From Parascedosporium putredinis (lineage: Eukaryota; Ascomycota; Sordariomycetes; Microascales; Microascaceae), in the NCBI GenBank assembly GCA_949357655.1, contig CASHTG010000007.1, forward strand, positions 930,001 through 994,000: a stretch of DNA of 64,000 nucleotides, read 5' to 3'. The position numbers were made by a program, and so were the translations under genes. Shown piece by piece: positions 20,913-32,339 of this stretch. The notes beneath the pieces were generated by a model, which was given only the letters and a program-made list of their open reading frames with translations, did not search any database and was not told the origin of the DNA. Within the stretch, counting starts at the first letter, position 1; the number at the start of each line of letters is the position of its first letter.

Positions 20913-23900
20913 ATGGAGCCCCTCGGTGCCGCCGCAAGCATCATTGCTGTTCTCCAGTTATCAGAAAAAGTTGTCCAGTATATCAAATCTGCGAAGGGCG
21001 CCAAACAGCAGAGAACGGCCTTTCGTGACGAGTTGCGTGCCTGCGAGGCCATCCTCCGAGAACTCAAGGATGAGGCAGACGACTCGGAGGAGGGTCAAGC
21101 GTGGACCGCCACCATCGAAACCCTTGAAGGTCCAGAAGCACCGCTGGGCCGGCTATATGCTGCCTTGAGCGGGGTTGAAGCGAGACTTCAGCCTCGGGAT
21201 GGGGTGAGAGGCGTCCTATCCAACTTGCAATGGCCCTTTAGTGAGAAGGAAGTTAAGGAGATCTTCAAAGCCATCGAGCGTGAGAAGACACTCCTTCAGC
21301 TAGCTCTCGCCAACGACTCCCGGAAGCTCCTTCAGGAAATCAAGAGAACTTCTACCCAAAATAGTCAGCACCTGAAAGCCCTACTATCTCAGCTGAACGA
21401 TAACCGCGCAGCTATTCAAAGCGCAGAATTAAACCTATCCAGCGGCTTGAGAAGATATCGCTCGACAATCGCGAACGAGATCGACTTGCAGAGCGCTCGA
21501 AGATTCTTGACTGGCTGACTCTAGAGAATTACGCCAAGCGACAAATTGATGTCCTTAATCGCAGGCAGGCCGGGACTGGCCAGTGGCTTCTCGAGCATTC
21601 CAAATTCCAGCGGTGGTTGGAGAATGAGCGGGAGACATTGTTCTGCCCAGGTATTCCTGGCGCTGGAAAGATAACTCTGACGTCGATTGTGATTGAAGAC
21701 CTCCTCGGCCGATGTAAAGAAGATAAAACAATTGGGCTCGCTTTCATTTATTGCGACTTCCGGCGGCACGACGAGCAGACGCCGTACGCTCTGCTCATGA
21801 GCTTGCTAAGGCAACTAGCTCAAGGTCATTCGCGTCTACCAGACTCTCTAACATCGTTATATGAAGACCGAGGGCGCTCCAACACTCGCCCGACATACGA
21901 CGAGGTGAAAACAGTTCTTGATGCCACAACCCGTTCTTACTCCAGAGTTTTCATCGTTGTTGATGCGCTAGATGAACTCCCGCCAGTCGGTGGCCAGCGA
22001 CACCAATTTTTGACCGAAGTCCTCACATTCCGGGCCAAGTGTGGAGCTAACCTCTTTGCAACGACGAGGTTTATACCTGACATTACAGAGGCTTTTGACA
22101 ACAGCACCGTACTAGAGATTCAGGCCAGCGAGCACGATGTGCGAACGTTTTTAACAGCGAATATATCACACCTACCCTCCTTTGTTCAACGCCGTCCAGA
22201 TATTCAAGAAGAAGTCGTAGGCGCGATCGTCAGTGCTGTTGACGGGATGTAAGTCCGCTTGTTGGGGTTCAGGATAGAAGTCCAACTGCTAACTAGCTGT
22301 GCCTAGGTTCTTGCTCGCGCGCCTTCACCTAGAAAGTCTCTTTGGAAAGAGGAACATAAGAGCACTTCGAGCAGCCCTTGCAACACTTCCCACGGGCTGC
22401 GAAGCGTACGACAGTGCATACGACGAAGCCATGAAGCGGATTGAAGGCCAAGTCCAGGATCAGGTCGAACTCGCCAAGCAGGTTCTGTCGTGGCTCACCC
22501 GAGCAACCAGGCTCCTAAGTATCACGGAACTTCAGCACGCACTCTCTGTAGACGAGGATGATACTTTTCTCGATCTTGATAATCTCCCAGACGTTGCCGA
22601 CATTGTCTCATGCTGTGCCGGCTTAGTAACAGTGGATGAGGGAAGTGGTGTTGTCCGACTCGTGCACTACACGACGCAGGAATATTTCGTGCGTACGTGG
22701 AAACAATGGTTCCCGTTCGCAGAGGATTATATTACAACGATCTGCTGCGTGTATCTCTCCTTTGACGTGTTCTTCGGTGGACAGTGTCGACGGCGTCTGG
22801 CGTTTAAGAAAAGATTGAAGGCAAACCCACTGTTCTTATATGCGGCACAGAACTGGGGTTTGCACGCCCTTCGGGCCAAAAGTGTTTGCCAACACGTCCT
22901 CCATTTCCTAGAGGCCGAGGGCAACATTAAGGCAGCGAGCCAGGTACTAATTTTGGGCCACCGTCCTGATAACTTTTCCTTTGTGCGGCACTCCTGGCTA
23001 CCATTTAAATGGAGACATGGATTTAAAGGAGTACATCAAGCCGCCCATTTTGGAGTGGACTATGGTATGCGATTCCTCCTTGAGACTGGAAAAGTTGACC
23101 CCAACGCAAAGGACAGGGGTGGTCAAACGCCCCTGATTTTGGCCGCCGAGGCCGGACACGAGGCGGTTGTGAAGTTACTGCTTGAAACTGGCCTTGTGGA
23201 GGTTGATGTAGCAAATAATAGTGGATATACTCCGCTGTCCTTCGCCGCCATGAACGGGCATGAGGCCATCGTTAAACAACTCCTGGCGATTGGGAACGTC
23301 AATGCCAATGCCGTAGGTTGGTATTGCAACAGAGGTCGAACGCCATTGTCATTAGCAGCCAGGAGGGCCATATAGCGATAGTGAATTTACTTCTGGAGAC
23401 GGGCAAGGTCGACGCTGACTCACGCTCTCGTGTGTCTGTTCCGATTACGGACCAGTCATACCATCCTTTGGGAACTTCACATCCCCAGATAGCCGCTGAG
23501 CCCGCCCAATTTTTCCGTCAAGTTGTGGATAGGACACCACTCTCGCTCGCCGTGGAAGCGTGCCAGGAGCCTATGGTACAGATGCTGCTTGATAGGGAAG
23601 CCGATGCCAATTCAGTCGATAATCAGGGTCGAACGCCTCTCTGGTGGGCTGTAGAAGCTGGTAACGAGAAGGTAGTACGAATGCTTCTTGATAAGGAAGC
23701 CGATGTCAATTCAGTTGATAATGAGGGTCAAACGCCTCTCTGTCTGGCTGCACAAGCTGGTAACGAGAAGGTAGTACGAATGCTTCTTGATAGGGAAGCC
23801 GATGTCAATTCAGTTGATAATGAGGGTCTACCACCTCTCTCATGGGCTATACGAGTTGGTAACAAGAAGGTACTACGAATGCTTCTTGATAGGGAGCTGA

Positions 23901-25405
23901 CGCCAATTCAGCCGATAATAAGGGTCGAACGCCGCTCTCATGGGCTACACGAGTTGGTAACGAGAAGGTACTACAAATGCTTCTTGATAGGGAAGCCGAT
24001 GTCAATTCAGTCGATAATGAGGGTCTACCACCTCTCTCATGGGCTATACGAGTTGGTAACAAGAAGGTACTACGAATGCTTCTTGATAGGGAGCTGACGC
24101 CAATTCAGCCGATAATAAGGGTCGAACGCCGCTCTCATGGGCTGCACAAGGTGATGACGAGAAGGTAGTACGAATGCTTCTTGAGAGGGAAGTTGATGTC
24201 AATTCAGCTGATAATAAGTGTCTACCACCTCTCTCATGGGCTATACGAGTTGGTAACGAGAAGGTACTACGAATGCTTCTTGATAGGGACGCTGATGTCA
24301 ATTCAGCTGATAATGAGGGTCGAACGCCTCTCTGGTGGGCTGCCGGAGCTGGCAAGGAAAAGATAGTACAGATGCTTCTTAATAGGGAAGTTGATGTCAA
24401 TTCAGGCGATAACAGGGGTCGAACACCTCTCTCACAGGCCGCACGAGTTGGTAACGAGAAGGTAGTACGAATGCTTCTTGATAGGGAGCTGACGCCAATT
24501 CAGCCGATAATAAGGGTCGAACGCCGCTCTCATGGGCTGCACAAGCTGATTGCGAGGCGATAGTGGAGATGCTGCTCGACAGAAACGCTGACGTTAACTC
24601 AATTGACAACAAAGGCAGGACGCCGCTCTTGTGGGCGGCCAGGACCGCAAGGGAAACAACTGTGGCACGTCTATACATGGTGCCGGGTATTCAAACTAAT
24701 ATCTATGACCACCAGGGCTTTGGCTCGCTCACGTTAGCTGCCCAAAATGGATATCTTCCGACGGTCAGGCTACTTCTCTCGAAGGGCTTAGACGCTAGCG
24801 TCCGAGATAACGGCGGTGCTACACCACTAATGTGGGCCGCAAGAGAGGGACATAAGGACGTTTTACAGGAATTCCTCAATTATGGCGTCGACGCCGACGC
24901 TAGAGACCAAGATGGACGTACGCCTTTATCACACGCGGTTGGTGCAGGATATGAGGCGATAGTTGAGCTGTTACTAAGCCAAGGGGTCGATATTGAGGCG
25001 AAAGATTGTAAAGGTCGAACTCCGTTAAGCCATGCCTCATCTAAGAGCTACCGCGCTGTCGAAATGCTCGTAAGGAGTGGCGCTAGAGTCGATGTTAGAG
25101 ATGACGACGGCCGAACGGCACTCTCTCATTCTATAGATTTGATATTTGTTGACAACTCTATCACCAAACTCCTCCTCAAGAGTAATGCCGAGGTCGACTC
25201 AAAGGACAACAAAGGTCGAACGCCTCTTTCGTACGCCGTCGAAGAGTGGGGTAATGCCTCTGTCGTTCGGATTTTGCTGGCTAACAACGCCAATGTTCAC
25301 AGCAAGGACGACGAAGGCCGGTCGATATCGTCGAGGACCCACCCGCGCATCAAAAGGTTGCTGCGTAGGGCTAGTGCAGACACCCCCGGTAGGAAGATTG
25401 GCTAG
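20913..25405 (+). CDS. NACHT-ankyrin STAND protein 2 (paralogue of 1; altered Walker A; frameshifted)
   Basis: Tandem paralogue of the preceding gene. The start MEPLGAAASIIAVLQLSEKVVQYI is the HeLo-like fungal STAND N-terminus. The NACHT module has FCPGIPGAGKITL in the P-loop, so Ile follows the Lys where Thr or Ser is expected; Walker B is FIVVDALDEL. Intron 22249-22306 is at the same codon as in paralogue 1 (DGM-FLLARLHLE). About 21 ankyrin repeats follow, ending at TAG 25403-25405. Several central units (23580-24560) are nearly identical 99-bp copies. Apparent -1 frameshifts lie near 21435 and 23365, and three identical ones in repeat units near 23892, 24090 and 24485, which together restore the frame. 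Whether the protein is full length depends on these indels being errors. Confidence 0.83.
23580..24560 (+). repeat. Array of near-identical 99-bp ankyrin units
   Basis: About ten consecutive 33-codon units share long identical stretches such as gcttcttgatagggaagc and acctctctcatgggctatac. Blocks starting near 23811 and 24008 are almost identical over about 135 bp and sit 197 bp apart, that is two units less one base. This indicates recent unit duplication or conversion rather than ancient divergence. Confidence 0.85.
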
Positions 25406-26171
25406 CATAAGGGGTTGCGTTTCTGATGGGTAAGAAAACTGACCTCAATCACGAAAGATTTCGCGACTGGTAGCTACACGTACCAGAAAAGCATATCGGC
25501 GAACGGATTCCCTAAAAGAGGGCAAAAAAGTAGTTAGGATAAATGGTCAGTATGAGGGTCGAACACATGACCTTAGCATTTACTTGATAAACCGGTTAGT
25601 TCATTAGTACTACGCTCTAACTAACTGAGCTAACCGACTGTGCAGTCCCCAGAACCTTGAAGCACCTATGTCGAGTTTCCCCTTGGGCGGGTCCGTTCCG
25701 AATGCGCGGGAGGACGCAACTTAGCTCCCTCAGCAGGGCCGGATCTGAATCGCGGCAGTTGGGGGTGGTCGTGGCGTAGCTAGCGCCGTCGTACTAGCAC
25801 AATTGATTTTGAGACAAAGCAAGCACGATTCAATTGATGACGTCCATGTCAGAGGTTGGGCGCTGGAAGTGGCCCTTCTCCGCACTCATCGGGTGCTACC
25901 CGGTGCGGGGACGGAAAGCACCGGCTCCGATCCGCATTTGAAATGAATCGCCGTCGAAACGTTGGGGGATTGGAGCAAAATACATGTAGGCAGTGTTGGT
26001 ATTAAACGAAACTGAAGTTACAGATGAAGATTAATTTGAATTATTTTGGCATCCATTGTACGAAAAAGATAATGCTTCATGATCTTCCCTTATATAGATG
26101 CACCGGGATAATTAAGAAATCGTGATAGGGAACCAAATGGCCGGACAAGAAAATGTTAGAAAAAGCAAGCT
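25406..26171. other. Intergenic holding the tRNA-like gene
   Basis: No protein gene. Apart from the tRNA-like element it carries TCAATTGA (25830-25837) and TACATGTA (25981-25988). The MFS gene ends from the right on the other strand. Confidence 0.45.
25544..25639 (-). tRNA. tRNA-Ile(AAU)-like gene with intron, possibly degenerate
   Basis: Reading the minus strand, the acceptor AGTCGGT pairs with ACTGACC except A1-C72. The D-arm is GCTC-AGTTAGTTA-GAGC. The anticodon stem TAGTA/TGCTA holds loop C-T-A-A-T (anticodon AAT), with an insert of about 22 nt after position 37, the normal place for a nuclear tRNA intron. The T-loop is TTCGACC in a 5-bp stem with one T-T mismatch. Most identity bases fit tRNA-Ile. 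The two stem defects mean it could be a pseudogene or carry sequence errors. Confidence 0.65.
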
Positions 26172-27887
26172 TTAGACTTCTTCGCTATTCCGCCTCTCTA
26201 TCTCCTCTACCCCCGCATCCGCCCCCTTCATATTGCTAGCAAAGGGGCTCCTCGAGCGGACCGTCTCGCCGTATATGCACAGCAACCAGGGGACGGCAGT
26301 TAGCAGGATGCCGATGCCGCCGAGGAGGCTGCTGGCGGCACCGTAAGATAGATCGTGGAACATGCGGTGGGCAACGAGAGGGAATATACCCGCTAACAGG
26401 TTGCGGCACATGCTCTGGGCGGCGAGGGCAGAGGAGGCGTAACGGTGATACGTGTCGGCGAGGTAGTTGAACACGGCTAAATAAATGCTGAAGATGCCCA
26501 CCGTGCAGGAGCCCACGGCTAGAACGGGGACAGCCCAGTGGGCGTGGCCCTGGGCACTCCAGCCGAACCAAAAGAGACCTATGGGTAGCATAGTGGACTC
26601 GAGACACGAAGGGAGCAGGCGGCCCTCGGGCGTGGCCATGCGCTCGGGCCACACACGGCAGAGGAAGGACTCTTGGAAAATGCTCAGGGCAGCGACGAGA
26701 ACGGAGCCGATAATGACGGCGGCGTATACAAAGCCGACCTGAGCGGTGGTAAAGTCGTAGGTTTCCCGAAACACGATGCCGATGCTGTTGAATTGTAGGT
26801 AGAGGATGGCCCAGCCAAAGGACGCCCACGCCGAGAACCAGAAGACGACGGACTCGGTGGCGAGCAGGCGGAGAGGGAAGGCGAAGCTGCGCCAGATCAT
26901 GGCGACGCTAAACTCCTGCTGGACGGTATCCGCGGCGAAACGTATGGGTTGGCTGCGACGGGGTCTACGCGGGTCTCGTCCGAGGGCGGTCTCGGAGTGG
27001 CGGTTAAGCTCGCGGCACAGGCGTTCGAGGATGACGTTGGCGCGGGTCTCGGCGAAGAAGAGCAGGATGAGGAGGGTGTTGCCGCCGACGAGGATGATTT
27101 GCAGGTAAAAGATCCAGCGCCAGCCGAGGTAATCGTTGAGAGCGCCGCTGACGAGGGGCCCGATGCCGGCGCCGGCCATGACGGTGAGGGAGAAGAGGGT
27201 CATGGGGGTGTTGCGGTCCTGCTTGTGGTACAAGTCGCTGGCGACACCCGCGGTGAGGGTGGCGAAGACGGAGGCCCCGCAGCCGGTGACGAAGCGGGCG
27301 ACGAGCATGCCGGCGAGGGAAGCGGTAAACGCGCAGCCGATGGTACCGGCGGTGAAGAGCACGCCGGCGCCGACAAAGACCCAGTAGCGGCCGTGGTTCT
27401 CGCTCACGGGGGCGAGGATCATGGGGGCGAGGCCGAAGCCGAGCACGAACATGGTGATACCGATGCTGTATACAGTACTACTAACCCCCACTTCTCGGTG
27501 AGTGGCTCGACGGCCATGGCGTAGGAGCCGGCGGCGTAGGCGGCGAGGGTGGAGGCGAGGAAGGGCGCGGCGAGGGTGCGGAGTTTCCGGGGAAAGCTCC
27601 ACTCGAACGGGGACTCGAATTTGGGGTTCCCCTTGGCGATGGCGTCGGCCCAGCCCGGGTCGGAGCAGCCCTTGGCCCTGAGGAGCTCGGAGATGGAGGT
27701 GGCCCGTTCGAGGGACTCGACGGTGAGGGGATGTAGTCGTAGCCATCCTCGGGCTCGCTGCCTTCGTCCGGGGCGGCGTACTTTTCGGATTTCGAATCGT
27801 GCGGAGGAGGTTCGTTGGGGAGTTGGGCGACGCCCTCGATCACTGGCGTCGCTGGGGAGCGGTCGGTGTCGGGGGCGTGGGGGACAT
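26172..27887 (-). CDS. MFS transporter, drug:H+ antiporter type (frameshifted N-terminus)
   Basis: Multi-pass carrier of the 12-helix DHA1 kind. The clean part covers VYSIGITMFVLGFGLAPMIL (helix 2 region), the loop motif ENHGRYWVF, LVSGALNDYLGWRWIFYLQ (the G-WRWIFY motif after helix 5) and the last helices, ending in a charged tail at 26172. The N-terminal part is recovered only by adding one base near 27483 (G run: WGVSSTVYS), one near 27732 (C run: YIPLTVESLERA) and one just after ATG 27887 (C runs). An acidic, Pro-rich cytosolic leader results. Export of a toxic or secondary compound is a family inference; the substrate is unknown. No biosynthetic cluster is visible beside it. Confidence 0.8.
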
Positions 27888-29831
27888 GTTTAACGCTGGT
27901 TGAACCCGAAGAGCCAGCACATTCTCGAAGCTTGAATGGAAAGTTCAAGTATGAGGAGGTGTCGTCTACAAATACAAGGACTGGGAAAAGAAGGTTGAGT
28001 CAGAAACAATTTAGACTACATGTACCAACCAAAGGATTTTTATTTAAAAAGAAAACCAAAGATCCGCCCCTCCAAAGCGCCGTTCCCCGGCAGCAGCACT
28101 CCATCCCACCCTTGCCCGCTCTAGCACGGAATTCAGCGGCACCCTTGTTGCGCTTTTGGTGGACCACAACTTCCACATTCCGAATCCGCTCATTGGCCAA
28201 TCTTCATTCCGAAAGAACCTGACGGGCGGAAGGGCGTGAAAAAATGGGGAATCCGGAGGCGACTCGTCGCTTTGCCAAGAATCACAGCAATGGGAGCGGT
28301 CTGAGTGGACGGGGAAAGGTGGGAAAAAAGTGGGATTCAACCCTAAGTCGTAAAGAGATAAGTGGTTCCGGTCTCCAACTTTTCGGCAAACGACCAAGGA
28401 GATCGCCCGTCATTGTCACTGTGAACAATTTCCCCGCCGAGGCACACAGCAAGAAGTGGATGAAGCTTGTTTGCGAGTGATGGTGGGTTAATCCCGAAGA
28501 CCTTTCCCTCACGATATTCCCAGATTTCAGGTGAGTGATGGTCACAACACAATTCTCATTCCTTCGGATCTAATCTTTCGAAGCCAATTCAAGTTGATCG
28601 TCTCCTCACTCTCGCCCCTCGCCCCCAAACTTTTAGCTTATCTCCGACTTATTTGGGCCCCATTCGCTTCACGATATCGTGGGACCGTGGAGAATCAAAG
28701 CGGGGCCAAGTGGGCGCCGGCGAAGGGGAGAGAGGGACCAAAAATTATAAATCATCTTGAGCCCCTCTTCACCCTCCTCTTCTCGTGTAACATTATTAAT
28801 CCAACCTGGAGTCGCTAGAAAGATGCCTACCACAGGTGCCTTCACGTCGAGTGGGCCCTGTTGGCTTTGATCGTGAGTAGCGTCTCGGCCAATCGGGGGT
28901 GACTCGGTCTAAGGGCAATGATCGTCACTCGCAAGGTGGTCAGGTCCCCGTGCAGCTACCGTGCCTGAGTACTCCCGAGGATCGGTGCCGCGATTCCTCT
29001 AATCATATGATGGATATCTTTCACCGATATTACCGCTATTGCCGCTATTGCCGCTGTGCCACGGGGGTCCTAGCTTGACTTATTTGCTTCTTCTTTTCTT
29101 GTCCTCAATTTTCCGTGCTTTCGATGTGGACTTCATCTATGGATATCAAGCACGGATTACGCCCACTCGGCCGAAGATGCCATTGTGATTATCCGTCACC
29201 TATCTGTGCGGCCAAGACCATGACGAGACAGGCCCTGGGACTAGAATCGGGATGGGAATTATGGGTCAAGGAAACATTGGCTTCATCAATGCTCGCTGGG
29301 TTCGTGAACTTTTGAGCACTTGGCCAAATTGACGGTTCCTCCAAGTCCCGTGCTTTGGCGTCCGCTTAGGCCGAGTCCAAGCGAATGCGGGCTTCCGTCT
29401 CGGCAAAAGCACGGAGCGGGGACGAGGATACCGTAATGTGCTAAATAAGTTGCTGGACCCCACGCTAGCCTGGTCCTCATCTTGCAGTCATAGACTTGGT
29501 GTGTATCGAATGCACACACAAGCAAAATAAGAAGTCGTGGCCTCTTGTACAGATTTGCGAGCAAAGGGCCGAGCAGTCGAGCGCTCAGGGCCGCACATGG
29601 AGGACACTACAAGCCTGGGAGAGGACAGAGATGAGAAAGATGATTTTGCAGGAAGAAGAATACAAGTCCGCCGTGACACCAAGCGTGCCGTCCCCACTAC
29701 CAATCGCTAAACTATGCTCTTCGGCTTCTACAAGTACCACCAAACTCCAAGCGATGCTATGTTTGCCGTTTCCCGTCCCTCCTCTCTCCCTTCTAGCTAC
29801 CATACTTCGATCAAAATAAAGCGACCTCAAT
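27888..29831. other. Intergenic, no supported gene
   Basis: About 1.9 kb with only short frames lacking domains. It contains TACATGTA at 28017-28024 and a small CCGCTATT-type triplication near 29030-29055. It includes the promoter of the MFS gene and the 3' flank of MetAP1. Confidence 0.45.
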
Positions 29832-31255
29832 CTACGTCGTGGTAGGCATGGGCACCGGCCCACCAGGCGATGTCGCCGTCCTCGCGGTCAAGACCTCAAC
29901 ACCGGTCTCGGTGACAAGAAGGGTGTGTTCTAAATTCGTGTACCATTCGTTAGTCGAAGGGAAATAGATAAGGGGGTAATCATGGCGTTGCTTGTTTTGA
30001 ACTTACCAAACTGCGCGGACCGCCTGCCGTCCACTGTCGTGTTGGTCCAGTTATCCGGCCAATACACCTCCTGCGGCGCTCCCACCGTAAGAATCGGCTC
30101 AATGGTAAAAGCCATACCGGGCTTGCACACGCCCACCGCCTTGTTCTTAGCGTAGTGCGGGATCCACGGCGGCGGGTGAAACTCGGTATGGATACCGTGC
30201 CCTCCCCACGTCTTCATGATGCTGCACCCCTTGACTTGGCGTGCGCCTCGATGACCTTGCCGAAGTCACGGATCGGCGTGCCCGGCTTGACGATCTCGAT
30301 GGCCTTGTCGAGGCACTCGCGCGTCGTTTCGATGACGCGCACCGAGTCCGGGTCCGCCTTGGCCCGGTCGCCCACGTAGTACGTCTCGTTGAGGTCGGCG
30401 TGGTAGCCCTCGTGGTAGATGGACACGTCGAGGTTGACAATGTCTCCGTCGAGGAGGACGCGGTGGTCGGGGATGCCGTGGCAGACTACTTCGTTGACTG
30501 ATGTGCAGACTGACTTGGGGAAGTGGTTGTAGTTGAGCGGCGAGGGTACGACTACAAGTTCCAAAAGGCGATACATTAGCAAGCTCGAAAGGAAACGGGT
30601 CAGACGGGAGGGATGATAATAGGTGACTCTTACGTTTCGCTCTACGCAAGCCTTATGGCACACCTCATCGAGGTAATCCGTCGTCACACCCGGCCGAACC
30701 TCCGCCGCCATGATATCCAGCACCTCGCGCGAAAGCCTGCACACCTTGCGCATTGCCTCCTGGGCCTTCTCGTCCAGCAGCTCAATCTTGCTCCTGTTCA
30801 GCCGCCTCTCCGCCTTAGGTATCCCCGTCTCCGACCAATCCGGATGCGGGATCGACTTGGGCACGGTGCGCTTCGCCGAGAGCGGGTAGACGGGACGGAC
30901 GGAGCCGGTGTAGGAGAAGCCTGGGAACGGGTTGTGGAAGCCCGCGGCGGGCGACTGCGCATCCTGCGCCTTTTTATGGAGGGCCTTGTGGTCGTTCTAC
31001 GTGGGGACCCAGGTCAATATTAGCCGAGAATCACGTAGGGTGTTGCGCTCCGAGTGAGGGAAAAAGAATAAGCAATGGAGCGCACAGGTCTTGACGTACC
31101 CAATTCCTCTTGAAGCACTCTTGCGAGCAGAAGAAGCTGTCCTTGACCCCTAGCTTCAGACATGTCGGGCACTGCAACGAGCCGGCATCCTTGTCGCAGT
31201 CCCCGCCCAGGCACTTGACCTTGGCGGGTGTTTCTTCCGAGGCGATGTCCGCCAT
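29832..31255 (-). CDS. Methionine aminopeptidase, type 1 (two frameshifts)
   Basis: Cytosolic metalloprotease that removes the initiator Met from nascent proteins at the ribosome. Exons: 31100-31255, 30634-30996, 30007-30551 and 29832-29929, about 387 residues. The N-terminal zinc-finger region has Cys15, 20, 29, 32, 43 and 47, as in eukaryotic MetAP1. The catalytic domain has CTSVNEVVCHGIPD, GDIVNLDVSIYHEGYHADLNET (metal-binding Asp pair), GHGIHTEFH (catalytic His), FTIEPI (Glu) and SAQFEHTLLVTE (Glu). Start MADIASEETP suits the family. Frameshifts near 30540 (universally conserved SYPSPLNY; C run) and 30222 (RGCSIMK; G run) each lack one base. In so conserved a gene these are most simply sequence errors. 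Confidence 0.93.
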
Positions 31256-32339
31256 GATATCGGCCACCAAACGGGGGCTGCTGGCTTGCGATCGGTTGTG
31301 AGGAGAGGGGAAAAGCAGGAGATGGAGAGACAAAGGGCAATGTTGAGAATTGCACGGCTTTCTCTAACGACGGGTTCAGATCGGGGTACAACCACGTGGG
31401 ATGGGAAATGGAGGGAAAAATATCCGAAACAAGGCAATGACGCTCTCGGCGGTTCGTCGTCGTGCTTACCTGCTTGGTGGGGGTTGGATAGCGGGGCAGA
31501 AAATTTCAAGGTGGACTCCAGTCTCTGCCGGCGGCGTGCACTCAACGCGACATCACGTGATCGGACACTGCCCCCGCTGCGCCAGGCCGAACTTGAACAG
31601 AGGTGTGCTCTGGAGGCTTGAAGACAATTGATCTCTGGCTCCTTGTAGACCTTGCTTGAGCTTGCCCCAACTTTATTCTTCTTCGTCTTCAAAAATCACC
31701 TGAAAAACAAGTTTCTAAATTTCAAGCCAGTTCCAATATAGGAGGTGACTAACTACTATTAGTCAATTGATGTAATTCCAGCCTGCATCATCTCTGTGAC
31801 GAATCGCACGACCAAGTGTCGTGAGCTCACATGTATGCTCAGACGGATTCAAAATGACGGGATCAGTAACGAGTCCTCGCGACACCCAGAAAATATGCCA
31901 AGCTTGGCCAGCGACGTTAAGTCGAACGCGTCATCGATTGCTAGGCATACATGTAATCAGATTATGAAGGATCGAGCACTGGGTGACAGGATCCGCTGGT
32001 GGGCGAAAGAATAGCAGATTCGTCCCCTATAGTTGCAGTCAGGACTTGGCGTCAGAGCACCGCCCCGAATCCAACGGCTCGGGGCCGTCGCGTCGCGGGG
32101 GTACGGAAACCCTGTGTCCACCGTTCCGAAGTTCACCGGGTTGCGCGGGATGCGTCAATGCCAAACATCACGATATGTCAAAACTGCAACTAGAAGTGAT
32201 AGAAACTGCATACGAGTGGATTTTGTTAGATATAGTTATATATAAAGAGCAATTTTGAAGTGGGAATGAGATCTTTCTATTTTCCAGCCATCTCACTACA
32301 CATCATTTTCTGCTTCTCTCTACCACCAAACTATCAAAA
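31256..32339. other. Divergent intergenic region
   Basis: Shared upstream region of MetAP1 (minus) and the amine oxidase (plus). It contains CACGTGGG near 31390, TCAATTGA at 31763-31770, TACATGTA at 31948-31955 and a TATA box at 32241. No gene is seen. Confidence 0.45.
32241..32246 (+). promoter_or_regulatory. TATA box of the amine oxidase gene
   Basis: TATAAA within TATATATAAAG, 99 bp before ATG 32340. Confidence 0.5.

Noticed and set aside
16035..25405. Reading the two NACHT-ankyrin genes as many small ankyrin genes
   Set aside because: All fragments join in order after single-base restorations and share one architecture and intron position, so two large genes are far simpler.
26949..27524. 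Plus-strand frame opposite the MFS gene
   Set aside because: Low-complexity Gly/Glu/Ala composition, an antisense shadow of the carrier.
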